A stretch of 64,000 bases of DNA, taken from Pogona vitticeps. Its lineage: Eukaryota; Chordata; Lepidosauria; Squamata; Agamidae. Under the pieces are notes generated by a model. The model ran no database searches. It was not told where the DNA came from and was given only the letters and a program-made list of their open reading frames with translations. Shown in pieces: positions 22,640 through 35,984 of the stretch; the first letter of the stretch is position 1, and every line of letters starts with the position of its first letter. Position numbers and translations under genes: made by a program. The stretch covers positions 6,243,501-6,307,500 of the forward strand of contig NC_135793.1 of assembly GCF_051106095.1 (NCBI RefSeq), in the 5' to 3' direction.

Positions 22640-23620
22640 CCAGGCTTTGAAGGGTTCTGGGAACTGCGGTCCCCAACGGAGCGATCCCCCAACCCTTCAT
22701 CAAGATTTAGCCCTTGCAACTGTTTGCAGAACGGACCCCAGGCTGAGCGCCAGTCAAAGCCCGGCGACCCTCGCCTCGAAGACCCGGAGATGCGGCTTAA
22801 CTTTCTTTCGACACAGGCGGACACACACGAGTTGTGTCTTCCGACTCCGTCCAGGGAAAGAAGGCTGGCCCGCATCTCAGAGGCACAAAAGGTGCCCGTC
22901 GGTGGGGCGCCTCGGCATCATAACAGTGCTGGGTCACACCTACCTGCCCATCGCGTGACCAGCTGCACTTGTGAATCAGAAAGGGGAGACCCTCGCCCCG
23001 TGTCACTCCCAAAGCAGTCCTGCTCTCTTTTTTTTAAGCGCTGGTTCCGCTGATTCAGCCGCGGAGCATCAAGAGCGAAGTCAAAGGACCAGAGTCAGAG
23101 TTGCGCGTGAAGACGCGCAGCTTTTTTAAGGGCCAAACCTTCTCAAGAGTGGAATTCGGAGCACGCCAGGCCCATGTGAACGGGTGCGGAGGGCGCATCC
23201 TGGTGCCCAAACGACAGCCACGTATTTAAGCCCTGGAAGGAATTGCAAAAAGTGGAGGTCCGAGGACAGAAACCTGCAGAAGAAGTGAGGCACGGGGGGG
23301 GGGGGTTCAGAAGGGGCCGCAGTCCCACCGGAATTCTTGCGAAAACGTGGTCCACGGACACGTCCAGGTGGCTACGAAGCTGGTTTTATTACACAGGCCG
23401 ATTTACTAGAATGAAGCCATTCACAAGGTCCTGCTCTTCAGCCGACTGATCCGGCAGGATCCAGGTGGGTCCGATTCCCCCCCCCTCTCCCGGCTGCCCG
23501 ATCGGATCCGCGCGTTTACCTGGAGGGAAAGCCTCGCCAACGGAATCTGAATTAAAACCTCCAAATTCGAGCAAAGGTCCGGCAAAATGGATCGTACCGC
23601 GCCGGTTCCCACGGGCTTGC
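22640..23620. promoter_or_regulatory. Orphan CpG-rich block about 13 kb upstream of POU3F4
   Basis: Dense CpGs (for example GCGCGTGAAGACGCGCAGC near 23102) without any recognisable repeat or coding frame. It could be an orphan CpG island or an unseen transcript start. Confidence 0.4.
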
Positions 23621-23994
23621 TGGGACACTAAGGGAGTTTCCAAAAAAAGTAACTTTCCAAAGTTCCGCGTTCCGCACGCCTCCGAATCTTCCGTGAAAGA
23701 ATAAAATGAAGGAGAGAAAGGAAAGGGGGTCCCTTTTTTAAAAAAACAGGGGGACTAAAGTAAAAGCAAGATTTTGCCTCTTTCTTCCCACGCTCGCAAG
23801 AAATAATCTAGGAGCAAATCGAGGCTGGAGGTGTCAGGCAGGGAGAGTGGGAGAAACCAAGGACCTCCATTAACACTGCAGTCTTCTACACGTTTACTCC
23901 CATACAAATCTACTCGTCAATCAGTGCCATGGAACCCCACGGGGCTTGCTCCCAGGAAAGTTCCTATAAGAAGCAATGTTAACCTATATGTGGA
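23621..23994. other. Intergenic with hairpin-type dispersed repeat
   Basis: About 23885-23965 resembles the TTACTCCCA/GGGCTTGCTCCCAGGAAAG short repeat common in squamates. Confidence 0.4.
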
Positions 23995-24205
23995 TAATAA
24001 TAATTGTGCGTGGTCAAGTCCACGACCCTTTTCGGAGTTTTCCAGGTAGAGAATACTCCGAAATGGTTTCTCCTCCCTTTCTTCTGGGGCTGTGCAGCTG
24101 GCCCGAGGCTACCCAGGCTGGCTCTTCTCCCAAGAGGCACAAGTGGGGAATCGAACTACAGATCCAGGTACTCCAAATCACTGGGCTGTCCAACTAGCTA
24201 GAACT
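23995..24205 (-). mobile_element. Long tRNA-headed SINE with BovB-like tail
   Basis: An AATAATAAT tail lies at the left, then GTTTTCCAGGTAGAGAATAC, GGCTACCCAGGCTGGCTCTT and a head remnant at the right. Confidence 0.8.
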
Positions 24206-26035
24206 GGATAGCCAAAGGGAACGAAGCCATATAACGTCTCTGCCCAGGTCCTGTCTCACAAGGAAATCTCAGTGTGTTCAATGGGGCTCATCTTAAACTA
24301 ATATACATCTGTAGGCATATCCGGGTGAAGCCAGCCTCCCAACAGTGGTGATCCTATACATTTCTCTACCCACGTCTAGTGACTGTTACTCTCAGGTACA
24401 TACGTAGGTAAAGGATTGCACCTTGTTTACATTCAGGTGGAAATCAAATCCATAGGATCTCTTGAAGGAAGTAGCCAAAATAAGTAACAATAATGAAAGA
24501 TGTTGTTCTGACTATTCTTTACTTCTAATATTGTATTAGGTACCAACCCAGTGGTTTAGGTCTCTTGCATATAAACAGGAAAGGGTTCAGTGGTTCTAAT
24601 CCTGAACTCCCTCGCAATGGGATCTTACGCATGGCGGCTTAGAAAAAAGTCCCACTGAGTTTAGTGATGTTAGGGGTGCAGCCTTAGCTAGCTCCACAGA
24701 ATTCAGGGATGGGGTCTGACATATGGATGTATTTTTGACTTAGCCCCCTAACTCTTTCCTGGCCTAATCTTTTTTTTTATTTTTGTTTTTATTTTATTTT
24801 TATTTGGCATTTGATGTAGGTCCCTGAAGTGATTGCAGCTCTACACCCATTTATTTAGGAGTTCAGTTTCACAGAGCCCAGTGGGATTTACTTCTGAGTA
24901 GGCATGTGTAGATTGGCCCAGGACTCTGAAAACAAGTGAAATTTCTACTGGACTTCAGCCCTTTGGAACGCAGGATCTCCATCTCTACATGTACCCTATA
25001 TAATTGCACACCAAACAAATTCTGTTTTTGAAGTGGGTTGTGGGTGACGTGGAGAAGAGACGCAGAGAGAGACAGACAGGCAGGCAGGCAGACAGACAGA
25101 CAGACTTATGTTGTACTGTGGCTGAAATCCAGTAGCAAGTTACAACTAGAATAAGCCTAGTGGATCAGTGGGAATTTGAGTCAACACCTATGTAAATTCC
25201 ATTGATTTAATGGACCTGCTCTAGCTGTGATTTGCAACTGATTTCAGCATATAGCTGTATCTATATATGCTGTGGAATATCTTTACTTATACTCCTATGT
25301 GGATACATAGTGTTTAAGAAAAGAGGTATTCCCTGCCAAAGCAGGACACACCGCTGAGATGACCTGTCATAACGGTTGAGAACTGTCTTTTAAGACTGTA
25401 GCAGGAATTTACTACATCTTATGGATGCATCCTAAACAGTAGAAAGGGGGTCCATATAAAGGCATTGAGTCCTCGACCTGAATAGATAGGGAGGGTCCCA
25501 TCCGGAGTGTGCCAATGGAGCTGGCTGCTCTTAACCCACCTCCAGAAGCCTCTTCCATGTTACAGTTCCCACCGTCACCAGCACAACACTTAGAAGGAAA
25601 ACTACACAAGGTCCTAGATTAGAGGGATGGTCACCTTTTTCCTGCCCCCCTGGGGAAGTAGATTAAAGACATCTTGAATCCTGCTTCCCCAGCTAAACAA
25701 GAGAAAGCAGGCTTCCTGATGAGGGGCTCCTGAACAGGAGAAGAGGAGAACCACCACCCACACCCCCAACACAATGCTTGGAGTGTAGTGAGATGGGGTG
25801 GCCATGCCTATCTCTGCCCCTACAGCACTTAGGTTATATAGGCAAGGAGCTTCGCTCTTTTCTTCTCTGCTTCCAGATGGCCTTGATGGTCTCTTCCTTC
25901 CTGCTTTTAAAAGAATAGCATCATGCCTAGGACTGCAGTCTTCTCCTACAGAGTTCTTTGAGGATAAAGCCTGCTCAGCAAGGGGAGGGGAGGAGGTTCT
26001 GTCTTCCAAGTAAACAGCCCTTACTATAACCAGGA
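24206..26035. other. Intergenic, no gene recognised
   Basis: There are dispersed hairpin-type repeat pieces (24640, 24880, 25200) and GACA/GGCA-type simple sequence at 25068-25105. A 131-codon minus frame at 25614-26009 shows no family resemblance. Confidence 0.4.
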
Positions 26036-26179
26036 CAATTCCTCTTGGTCCCAGGCTTGTTTCCCCAAGAGGTTCTTGGACTGCAATTCCCAGAAGCCTT
26101 CCTCACTCGCTGTGCTGGCCAAGATTTCTGGGAGTTGTAGCCCAAGAACCTCTGGGCGACCCAAGGTTGGGAACCATTG
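26036..26179. mobile_element. hAT-type MITE
   Basis: Arms AGAGGTTCTTGGACTGCAAT and GTTGTAGCCCAAGAACCTCT are inverted. The right terminus is GGTTGGGAACCATTGG. The left end is degraded. Confidence 0.65.
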
Positions 26180-26185
26180 GAAAGG

Positions 26186-26296
26186 GGTGAGAAGTTGTGG
26201 TCCTCCAGACGGGCTTGTGGCCTACAATTCCCATCAGGCTTAGCCAGTATAGCTTAGGGTGAGGGATTTGTGGGAGTTGCAGTCCAGGTTACAGGC
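26186..26296. mobile_element. Second hAT-type MITE
   Basis: GGCCTACAATTCCCATCAGG pairs with GTGGGAGTTGCAGTCCAGG. It lies 6 bp from the previous element. Confidence 0.5.
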
Positions 26297-28320
26297 GGCG
26301 GTTTCCACCACTGGATCAGGCACCAGAAGTCAGTGGCTTCTCTCAGACCAAAGGCCTGCCTCTTTCTGCACCCTTTTTCTCACAATGGCCAGCTAAACAG
26401 CTCTGCCCTGGAACTATCATTCCCCCTCTACCCCTTTTAATTTTCCCCACCCCCTTTTGGATAGACTGCCAGTCAACCTGGAGGTTCGATTTGGCCTTTA
26501 AAAGGGCCAGTACCCGGAGACAGACCTTTAAAAAGAATGCTAGCCATTTTGCACCAGTTTGTCTAAAGAGAGACTCTGTCGCTGGTCCTCGCGGTGGGCC
26601 AGGCAGGAGAATATTTGCAAGGGGAATTTTTTGCAAGGGGCGGGGCCGTCCTTGGTTTTGCCCCCCCCCCCCGAAAGGAAGCCCCGCCCACCCGCGCCGG
26701 GTCATTGATCTGGAGGCCGGCCAAGCCTCCCAACGGCGCGCAGCGGCGAGGCGAGAAAGGGAGACCCAGAAACGTGGAGGGCTTTGTTTTGTTTTGTTTT
26801 GTTCCCCCCTTTCTGTCAAGCTTCTGTTTGCGATCCGGCCTCTTTTTCTCTCCAGGGCTGGAAAAAAGCCATTGTCTTGGTTTGTGGCAGAAGGAAACCA
26901 ACCCCCAACCTCCCCCCCCCCCCCCCCCAGGCTTCATCCTTCTTCTTAAGGCTCACGCACACATCCCTGCCCCCACCTCCGTGGCAGATTTATTTATGTT
27001 TTCCACGCAACCCGGGGGAAACGAAGAGGGGGGGGAAAGCTTAACTATCTCCCTTAAGTAAAAAAAGAAGACGGTTAACTCAACCTCAGGGGGCGATCCC
27101 CAGGCTGCAGCCCGGCGCACCGTTCCTCGCGAGGAAACCCGAATGGAACATAATGGAACTTCCCGTCCCCAAAATTTGACTAGAGACGCCTCTTTAGAAG
27201 GAAGGGGAAAAAATTGCAGGGAAATTGGTGCATAACTATTTCCCCCGAATATAGGATCGGCCTCTACATTTGAGCAACTCCTGCAAAGGGAATATTGCGG
27301 AATCTTGGAAATGTTGTTGGGTAAATAAATATTTTGAATATTTCTATCTTCCAAGCTCTTTCCGGCAAGGAGCTTTTCCGAGGCGAGGGTTGTTGAAAAT
27401 ACACAGTTTGAGCTTTCCCTAATGAACGTGCCGCGGGTTCTCGGGTTGAAAAGCGACCTACTCAGGAGTAAAAATCGCGCTGAACTCAAGAGTGACTGCT
27501 CCGTAAACATGCCGACATGTTTGGCCCAGTGCCGGGAGAGTAAGCCTAAAGCTTGCTGGATTTCCTGTGGAGGGAGACCCAGAAAGGTTGCTTTTTGATA
27601 TTTGAACGTCCTAATAAAACTCCTGGAAAGGGGGGTTGGGGGGTTGGAGAACAACACAAGAAAGATCGGAATAAAAAGAAGAAGAAAAATGGGAAAACTG
27701 CCGATTTAACTTGCTCAAGGAGATGAAGGAAGATCCTGAATAACAGACAGTCAACAACAGAATTTTGGAGAAATGATCTGTTCTTTGGAATTTTCAAAAT
27801 ATAATAATATAAAAATGACAGCTGTTTAGCATCCTTTTGCCTCTTTCACAAGCGGGATCTGTCTCTACTCAGAAGGAAAACCCATAGAGTGCAGTGGGCT
27901 TTACTCCCAAGTAGACACGTGCAGCCTTGCTGCACCCTAAAAAGACAACCTAAGTGGGGTTTCAACTTTCCATCACGAATCAGGTCCTTGGGGAGCCTTA
28001 CCAAACGCAACTCTGCCCTTTAAGCCGCCTTGGGTCCTTTTAAGGAGGAAGGCGGGGTAACAAATATCTGAAATCAAATAAAGACATTTTCTTTTGGGGA
28101 ATGGTTGAAAGCTAACGTGGGCCAGATTTAAAACCGTAGAGATGCTTTAATATATATATATATATATTAGTCACATCTTGCAACAACTGAAAAGGACCAG
28201 AGACTGAATTTTCCTGAAAGCCTGGTCGGTTCTTAGAAGGAAAGGCCATCTTGTCCTCAGATGCCTTTTGAAATCGGACGCTGGGGGAATCAGGGCCGAC
28301 AGGTGCCAGCCTGATCTCTC
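26297..28320. other. GC-rich intergenic, no gene recognised
   Basis: There are CpG-rich patches at 26560-26760 and 27090-27560. Long frames here are GC-driven and lack family resemblance. A hairpin-type short repeat lies at 27865-27930. Confidence 0.4.
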
Positions 28321-28449
<129 letters not shown>

Positions 28450-29073
28450 GTGATAGGCCGGGCTATAAAATGGCAAAACAGACGGAAGAGCCCTAAAGCC
28501 AAAGGAGGAGGATGGCCAAACAAACATCAACAATATATCTCATTTACTAAATGACCCGCCTGCGATGTTATGAAACGTCTCCAGAGTCTCTCTTTTAAGG
28601 CTCGCCAATAATCGTAAACGCTTGGAAAGAGATTGCAGCCGATCTATTGATCCTCATTCTCTCTCTCTCTGACACACACGCACACACACACACACACACA
28701 AACCGCGTATTCCGTCCGACGAAAGAAATACACGAGGAAAAAAAACACCACCACCACCACGTCGCGCTGAGAATCCAACGGCAACAGCCTCGCAAGCATA
28801 CGGGCACGTGAAAACGCGGAACACGAGAGCCCAACCCGCGCTGAGCGCATGCACACGAACAACCAGCACCTCGTTTGGCCCCGCATCTGTCCCGCCCCAA
28901 GAAACGAAGTCGAGGAGTTGAAGATGAGGATGGGAAGCGAGCACAATGGCAAGAGTGCGTGAGGGAGGGCTGGCTGGTTGACTTATTCGTTTGTTCGTTC
29001 GTTTATTCATTTATTCATTTATTTATTCATTCATTTACCTTGCTATTCCTTCGGCCCAGGTGGCAAGGGACGG

Positions 29074-29074
<1 letters not shown>
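28450..29074. other. Intergenic with (CA)n at 28668-28700 and CpG-rich patch
   Basis: About 28700-28950 is CpG-rich. No gene is seen. Confidence 0.4.
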
Positions 29075-29168
<94 letters not shown>

Positions 29169-29206
29169 TTCTTTTCTTTTCTTTTCTTTTCTTTTCTTTT
29201 CTTTTC
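29075..29206. repeat. (TTTC)n-(TTTTC)n compound microsatellite
   Basis: Tetranucleotide units run to about 29166, then pentanucleotide units follow. Confidence 0.98.
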
Positions 29207-29486
29207 TTTCTTTCTCCTCCCTATTCCAGTCCCTCCAACGCCCAACAAGCTCGCGGAAGCGATACAAGTGCCACAAAACCTTTCAAAGGTTAGAAATTAC
29301 GAGCTGGGTGAGAGAGAAATATTTTTTTTTATTTAAGCTTCTCTTAAGGAGTGTGTGTGTGGGGGGGAAATCTTTGCATTCGCTCTCTCTCCCTGGCTGC
29401 CTGGGGTTTGTTATCGTTTGCATCTAAATCTTAGACCAGTAGAAAACGTAGCTTTCACCAGAAAACAGTCAACAGAAGACCGGTGG

Positions 29487-29558
<72 letters not shown>

Positions 29559-29610
29559 TCCTTCCTTCCTTCCTTCCTTCCTTCCTTCCTTCCTTCCTTC
29601 CTTCCTTCCT
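29487..29610. repeat. (CTGT)n-(TTCC)n compound microsatellite
   Basis: About 17 CTGT units are followed by about 13 TTCC units. Confidence 0.98.
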
Positions 29611-31007
29611 CATTTTCTTTCTTCCTCTCTTTTATTTGTTGGTCTGTTTGTTTTAAAGCACACTAATTCTGCAAACTGGCTCATTCTTACGGCCCTCTCC
29701 CCTCCTCTCTCTTCCTTCCCCCCCCCATCCTACTATATTTGTGATGTCTCTTAAAAAACAACAACAACACAACAACCAACAACTGGCTTACCGTGAGCAT
29801 TTTGGGGGAGGCGGGGGAGAGAAGGCAGAGGAATGACCGCCTGCTAAGGAAATGCACAACCACACAAACTTTCACTGCTGCTTGAGAAACAGTTAAACAC
29901 CATCTCCCTCTGGCACTCCACCCCCACCCCCACCCCTTATTTTAGTTTTCCTTCTTTTTTAAAAAAATGCTGCTATTTTCCTGGGTGTGTTGGGTGCTTT
30001 TTTTTCCTCTCCTTTCTTGTTCTTTTCTCCTTTTTTTTCTCTTTTTTCCTCCCCCCTCAAAAAGAAACCACTTGTTTCCCACCGAGGCTCCCCCCCCCTC
30101 GCCCGCCCTGCCTGCCTCTCCAGTGAACTTGGGCGAAAAGAGGTGACGTTTTCTTTACAGAGGGCGCGACCCCGCGTCGCTGCCTACCGCTCGCGTCTTC
30201 ATGGTGTATTAAACACAGTCAAAACTGCACCCTTGGAAGAGCGGGGGGGGGCTTCTCTCTCTCTCTTCTCTTTCCCTCTCCCCCCACATCTCTCCCCAAC
30301 TCTTCTCTTGCAACTGAGTAATAGCTGGAAAAGTTGCAACTGAGTCGCTCTAGCCACCCCCCCCCACTAAAGCCAAAGGTCTACATTTGGAAGAAAGGGG
30401 GGGGAGCCGTTTATTCTCTCTCCTCCTCCTCTATACGTCCCCCCCCCGCGTCCCCTTAAGAAGAGAGGGAGGGGAGGGGGACTGAGATTATATCTCTGGC
30501 TATTATGGTCGCTACAATTCTATTACACTCCGTTGCTCGCCTCTGATCCCTCGGAGGGGAACCACACGCATTTGAAAAGGGAAGAGGCTCGGAGTTCACG
30601 GATCGCACAAGTGCGCAGGGTGGCGGTGTGTGCGTCGTAGAGAGTCTGTATCAAGGTGGCGTATCCGTGTGCAGAGATAGGCAGACTGAGAGGCAGAGAG
30701 GTCTATATAAATATACCTAAATATAGGATGAAAAACTGGGTGCCCATTGAGTCATCTTGTTCCCCTCTTGTTTTCCTGCCTTTCTTCTCCTGTTCTTAAA
30801 AGCACGTCCCACCCTTTAGCACGGAATCCCACCCACGTCTACTCCATTGTAAATCCCCCCCCCCAACCCTAGAGAACACTCGGCAGTCCAGGAGCATAGG
30901 ATGAGAGCTTGCAGCTTGCGCCAGCCAGTGTTTTCCACCGTAAAGCACCTCCAGGATTTTGGCAAACAGGCCGGGAGATCCGTGGGACGGATCAACGAGA
31001 GAGAGCT
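29611..31007. other. Intergenic, pyrimidine-rich then unique
   Basis: Poly-T/poly-C tracts at 30000-30120 are followed by a CpG-containing stretch at 30160-30700. No gene is recognised. Confidence 0.4.
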
Positions 31008-31158
31008 AGTGAGGTCTAGGGGATGGAGTGAAGGAGACCTGGGTTCGAATCCCTGCTCGGCCATGAAAACTCACTGGGGTTGGGCCACTCTTGGAACATC
31101 GCACATCCCTCGAAAACCCTATTAAGGGTCGTCCCAAGTTGGGCGCACAGAACAACAG
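31008..31158 (+). mobile_element. Sauria-type SINE
   Basis: A GACCTGGGTTCGAATCCCTG box-B region, CTCGGCCATGAAAACTCACT body, and a BovB-like tail ending GAACAACAGG. Confidence 0.75.
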
Positions 31159-31432
31159 GAAGCCTGAACCCTCTCTGGAGGCAAAAAAAGGTTGAAGCGG
31201 AGGCTGGCCCATCATGAGAAGACAGGATTCTCTGGACAAAGACCATCATGCTGAGAAAAGCGGAAGAAGCAGAAAAAGAGGAAGGCCAAATACGAGAGGG
31301 TCTGGCTCCCGAAAGGAACCAGCAGACTTACAGCGTTTGCAAGAGCTGGGCGGGGTTGTGGAAGACCATAAGTTTTGGAGATTCTCATTCAAGAGGGTGA
31401 TCTGACAGCACACAACAACAGCAGCAGAAGCA
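31159..31432 (+). mobile_element. BovB LINE 3' end
   Basis: AAGCCTGAACCCTCTCTGG leads to MRRQDSLD and RKRGRPNT reading pieces, a degraded end and an ACAACAACAGCAGC tail. It joins the SINE tail directly. Confidence 0.75.
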
Positions 31433-34400
31433 GCAGCAACAACAGGAAATAAACAACATCCAACCTATCTCTCGCGTTCATCCCCCTCCCCCTCCCACAA
31501 GCCTGCAGTGGCAGGAGAGATTTCCTCTCTGATATTAATTTATTACACTGGAAGGTGCATTAAAGTTGCATTCCAAGGGCGCTTTCTATAAGAAGCAGCT
31601 TTTTGAACCAAAAAAAGTGGGGGAGAGACAGGAGATCGTTTCTAATCTCATGGGACAGGAGCGTGCGTTCAAGTGGGGCACAGCTCCGGCCCCATGCATT
31701 GCGTCTACTCTGAAATAAGTTTGCAGGAACTCAATGGGGCGTTTTGCCCAAGCGAAACGGTCTCTCTGAAAGCAGCGAGGCGAACCGGCACAGCTTTGCT
31801 TAGCAAATCAGTCCCGCTAAAGTCAAGAAGGTGTATTCCCTGATTTTTTTTTTGGGGGGGGGACAGGGTGGCCATCTAAAAGGCTGAGCCTGGTCCGATC
31901 CCCTCAGTTCCCGCTTTCTCGCCTGCTGCTCCCCTAAACTAAAGTAAGCACCTGCGAAAAGTTACACCCACCCACCCCAGAAAAAGAGGACAGTCAGACA
32001 GTGGTTCCAGATCTGATCCTATATAAAAAGAGAAATTGTCAAGTGCTTTGGGGGTTCGGGGAGGGGCGATGAGAGGCAGAGAACAATATTTCGCCACTTT
32101 CTCAGCTTCAGAAAACAACAAGCAAGCAAGCAAGCAAACAAAGCACACACACTCTTTCCCACCGATGGGATACTTTCGCCTCTAAATGTTACTATTTTTC
32201 ATTTTGCTGTTCTGTCCATCCGAAAGTTTGGAGCTTTTTGTTGCGAGATAAGAAAATCAAGTCCTCCCAGGACGAGCAGAGGACAAGACCAGAGCGTCAA
32301 AGGTGCTTTCAAGAAAATAATAATAACCAAAACAAACAAACAAACGTAAATAAGAAAAGGAACCAGATTATGAGCTGAAACGATTCATTTCTTCTGTCTG
32401 CTGTTTTCTTTCTTTAAATCACCCACCCACCCACATACATCTATAAAATTAACGAGTCCCCCGCTCTGGGGTCCATGAAAAATAAGTTACAAATTCTTGC
32501 AACAGTTACTGTGCCTGTCCTAAGGAGGAGAGGCGAAGGGGGGGGGGAATGCTCTCATGTTCAGACGGGGTCGTTCTATTGAATGAGGTCCTTTTATTCT
32601 CTATGGGGCTCTGGATGGGCGGGTTCGGTGCCCCTTTTATGCCTCTCTCTATGGAAACCCCGATCACGGGGAGAAAAATGCGGGGCTGAATAGAGCAAAG
32701 CGGCAGAAAGGAGCTCCAGAGAGCAGCATCTGTTACACTCGGGAAGTTAGACTGACAGGAAGGGCTAAAGAAACCCTCTCCAGCAGATTAGAAGGCAAAG
32801 CAAGGAGGGCCTCGGCTCCAGGCAGATGAAAAACACTCCAGAAGAGCAGAAAGAAGAAGGGAAGGAGGAGGAAGGAGGAGGAGGAGAAGGGATATAAAAC
32901 GAAGGAAGGGCATCAGCATCGTCCCCAGAATCGCCACTCTGGATCTGTTCTCCCATAAATCTGGAGCAGAACAGGAGGGCGCCCGTGCCTTCAGAATCAA
33001 ACATTATTATTATTATTTTTTAGCAAATCAAAGAAACTTCAAAACGAATTAGCATCCCTCCCTCCCACCGCCATTAGGCTACTATAGTGCTTGATTTCTC
33101 TGGGCCTGTGAAAGAAAAAATGGAAAGGAGGGCTTGGCGGATGGGCGGGCGGGAGAGCGCGGGGGGGGTGTTACTTGAACCAAAAATAAGAAAGTTGACA
33201 AAGGTCATTCAGAAGTTCAGGGGAAGAGCGGGAGAGAAATGTGAAAAGCCAGCCGGGTCCTCGGGGCGATCCCTAACGAAGCCAAGGAGAACCGACGGGA
33301 AGGGTCCTCGCCCGTTGCCCTCCTCCGGCCTGGATCGCACTTGAGACGGGCTGACTCGGACGCCTACGGACCTCAAAGGTCCTCCTTGGGCGTGTTTACT
33401 CAAAGTAAACCCCCCTTCCACTCGGTTCAGTTCGCTGGCAGCCAAGCAAGCGTGCCGGGGATGGCCGCCTAGAATGCGCCTCGATCCGCCACGGTTCGGC
33501 TTAAGTGGGCTAAGGAGCGGGGTCACGGGGCTTTTGCGTCATCCTTTTCGCCCCCTGCCAACACGAGGCATCTTCGTTTCTGACACAGAGGGAAGTTTTG
33601 GCCCTCATTTGCCTTCCACGGATTTCAAAACCGAGGATCACAAACAGGACGGATTCCATGTTCAGGTCGGATCAGAGTGGATTCCTAGAGATTCTTTTCA
33701 TGGAGATTCGCCACCTTCACCTCCCATAACTTCTCCTCACTTACCCTTCTTGGTCCTTGCTTCTGCATCATCCGACGCATATAAATCCATCCCCCAATTT
33801 TTACCGATTATTCTACGGATCCCCAAAACACGTCTAGTAACAACAAGGACAATAAATAAATAAATAAATAAATAAATAAAAGAAGAACGTTACCTCTCTT
33901 CCTCAAAAAGTATTTGTTAACAACCGCACCCCTTCCCCCCAAAAAATCACTTCTAGGCTTAAATACAGAAATAGATAAGGATGAGCAAATACATTTCTCG
34001 ACGGCCAGCGAAGTGAACTAGAATATAAACAACAACAACGACAACCACAACAAACCCACCAAGTTTCACCATTTATTATTGCCACGGTTGTCTCAAACTT
34101 TAACTCAAAACGAGCAAAAAAAGAAAAGCATTCAGCTTTTCGAACACCCGCCCAGGCGGCGAAACTTTATAGAAAGACATTATACAAGCCCTTCTTTTAA
34201 ACTAAGTTTGGGGGTGAGGGGGGTGAAGACAAATATGCAACCGAGAGAAAATATATAGATATATAGATATCAAGAAGGTGGGAGCTCACCTTGTTTAGGG
34301 ACCGTCTTACCATTTTCTTGGATTTTATTTTTTGGGTTTGTTTCTCCAGATCTGTCTTCCTAGAGAACTTAAAGCCTTAATGACTTTCGGGTAGCTGCAA

Positions 34401-35029
34401 GCCTTCTTTTATTTCTGCTAAATATATGAAAATGTATGCAAATTTAAATCAAGCTTAACCTAGGAGCTCCTGCAATATATTTAATGGAATTTCAAACCAA
34501 TAAGAGAAGCGCGATGCAGCAGCGTTCTGTAAGTGCAAATATAATTACGCAGCTAGGTTACCTCCGAAATTATGCAAGGAAAGGTCATCTTTTTAGAAAA
34601 AAAATCTTCAGAGTTCCCCCCCACTTCCTTTCTTTCTCGGGAGATATTGGGGTTTAATTTTCTCGGCTGGAAAATTCAAACGCGATTTCTGTTCTTCCCC
34701 TGAACATTTGAAAGAGGGATACACAGTTGACTATATATATATGTCTCTATCTATATACAGATACATATGTATATATTTTAAAAACTTGGATAGCGGTTTA
34801 GGAAGCACCAGTAATCGCCTGCCACACCCCTTTCTGTCCATCTTTCACCTATTTACGATTAGATCCTTTTTTTTTTACACAGAGCTACATTTAAAAGGAG
34901 AACATACGTAATTGAAAACAAAAATAAATAAAACCCCCACACCAGAAAGCATCTCGCAGACCTCTGTCAAAGTTGAGGGACTTTAGTGGGAACTTTTCCT
35001 GATTTATTTACACAGTTTGGCCAGGCTGC
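31433..35029. other. POU3F4 upstream region free of recognisable transposons
   Basis: Unique sequence with a CpG-rich block at 33090-33580, an (AAAT)n stretch at 33850-33880 and the AT-rich octamer block at 34370-34560. It likely holds proximal regulatory sequence, but individual elements are not proven. Confidence 0.45.
34436..34450. promoter_or_regulatory. Octamer motif about 2 kb upstream of POU3F4
   Basis: ATGCAAAT at 34436-34443 is followed by TTAAATC, the same flank as the 35260 octamer. It lies in a repeat-free AT-rich block (34370-34560) with several TAAT-type homeodomain cores and a CCAAT (34498-34502), so this block is a candidate proximal enhancer. Confidence 0.35.
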
Positions 35030-35259
35030 GCGTGTGGATGTGCGCTGTATTTTGGGAGAGGCGTGGGAAACACAAAGGTATTGTCAACTTCTTGAACCTC
35101 TCCAGAAGGCAGGAGAGTTAACTGGCTGCGGGAGCCGGGTCTCTCCGCAACTTGTGAGCGTGGGCGCACGCACACGCAGACACGCAGGGTCTGAGCGCTC
35201 GGGAAAGTTGCGGGGAAGGTGGAAGGCCGCCCCGTCGCCTCGAGAGAGAGGCCGGCCGG

Positions 35260-35275
35260 ATTTGCATTTAAATCA
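35260..35275. promoter_or_regulatory. Octamer (POU-binding) motif about 1.1 kb upstream of POU3F4
   Basis: ATTTGCAT, the reverse of ATGCAAAT, is at 35260-35267 and runs straight into TTAAATC. It sits in the CpG island. Class III POU proteins bind octamers, so autoregulation is possible, but this is inference. Confidence 0.35.
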
Positions 35276-35984
35276 GGCGCATGGGGGTGAGCTCCTGATT
35301 GACCCACCGGCCAGCCGCCGTTAAGGAGGCAACCCAGGGCGCTTCCCCCAGTCTTAGGCGGCGTTCACACGTGCGCGCGGGGGAGGCGGCGGCGGCGCCC
35401 TGGGCCTGCGCAGAGGGGACCCGTGCGCGAAAGAGGTAAGGGGAGGGTGCGCGCGTGGGAAAATCCCGTGTGATGCGCAGGATCGAAACTTTGGAAAGTG
35501 CCTGGACGGTGGGTCCCGGGCAGGCGAGGTTTGCTGACGGGTTGCTCCCGTGGATCTTCCTCTCGCGCCCGTCCCCCCCCCCCCGCGTCCTTTCATCCTT
35601 CAATCCCTTTCCGAGTGATTGCCTTTTGCTCAAATCCAGAGACAGAGGGAGAGAGAGAGAGAGAGAGAGAGAAGGTCGGGATTCCCTCTTAACTTGGCCG
35701 AGGAGAAGCGATCCGTCTTGAAGGCAGGTATTTAACCTCGCCTCGCCTCTCCCCCCCCTTCCCCGATTTGAACCTGGAGGGGGGGGAATATATATATACT
35801 ATATATATCTGGAATTAATCACTGCAAATTTAAACCGTGCCGTCGCCTCCCCTTCTGTCCCTCTCCTCCCACCCTTACATCAAGTGAGGTTGGGCGGGGG
35901 GGGGGGGCGTGACAACCTTTCGGCTCCAGCGCTCCAGCGAAGGAAGGGTTAACCCTCGCACCCGGGGGGGGGGTCCTGTGACGG

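Noticed and set aside
26343-27061. Overlapping 120-160 codon frames on both strands
   Set aside because: They are GC-rich, Pro/Gly/Arg-rich by chance, contradictory between frames and without recognisable domains.
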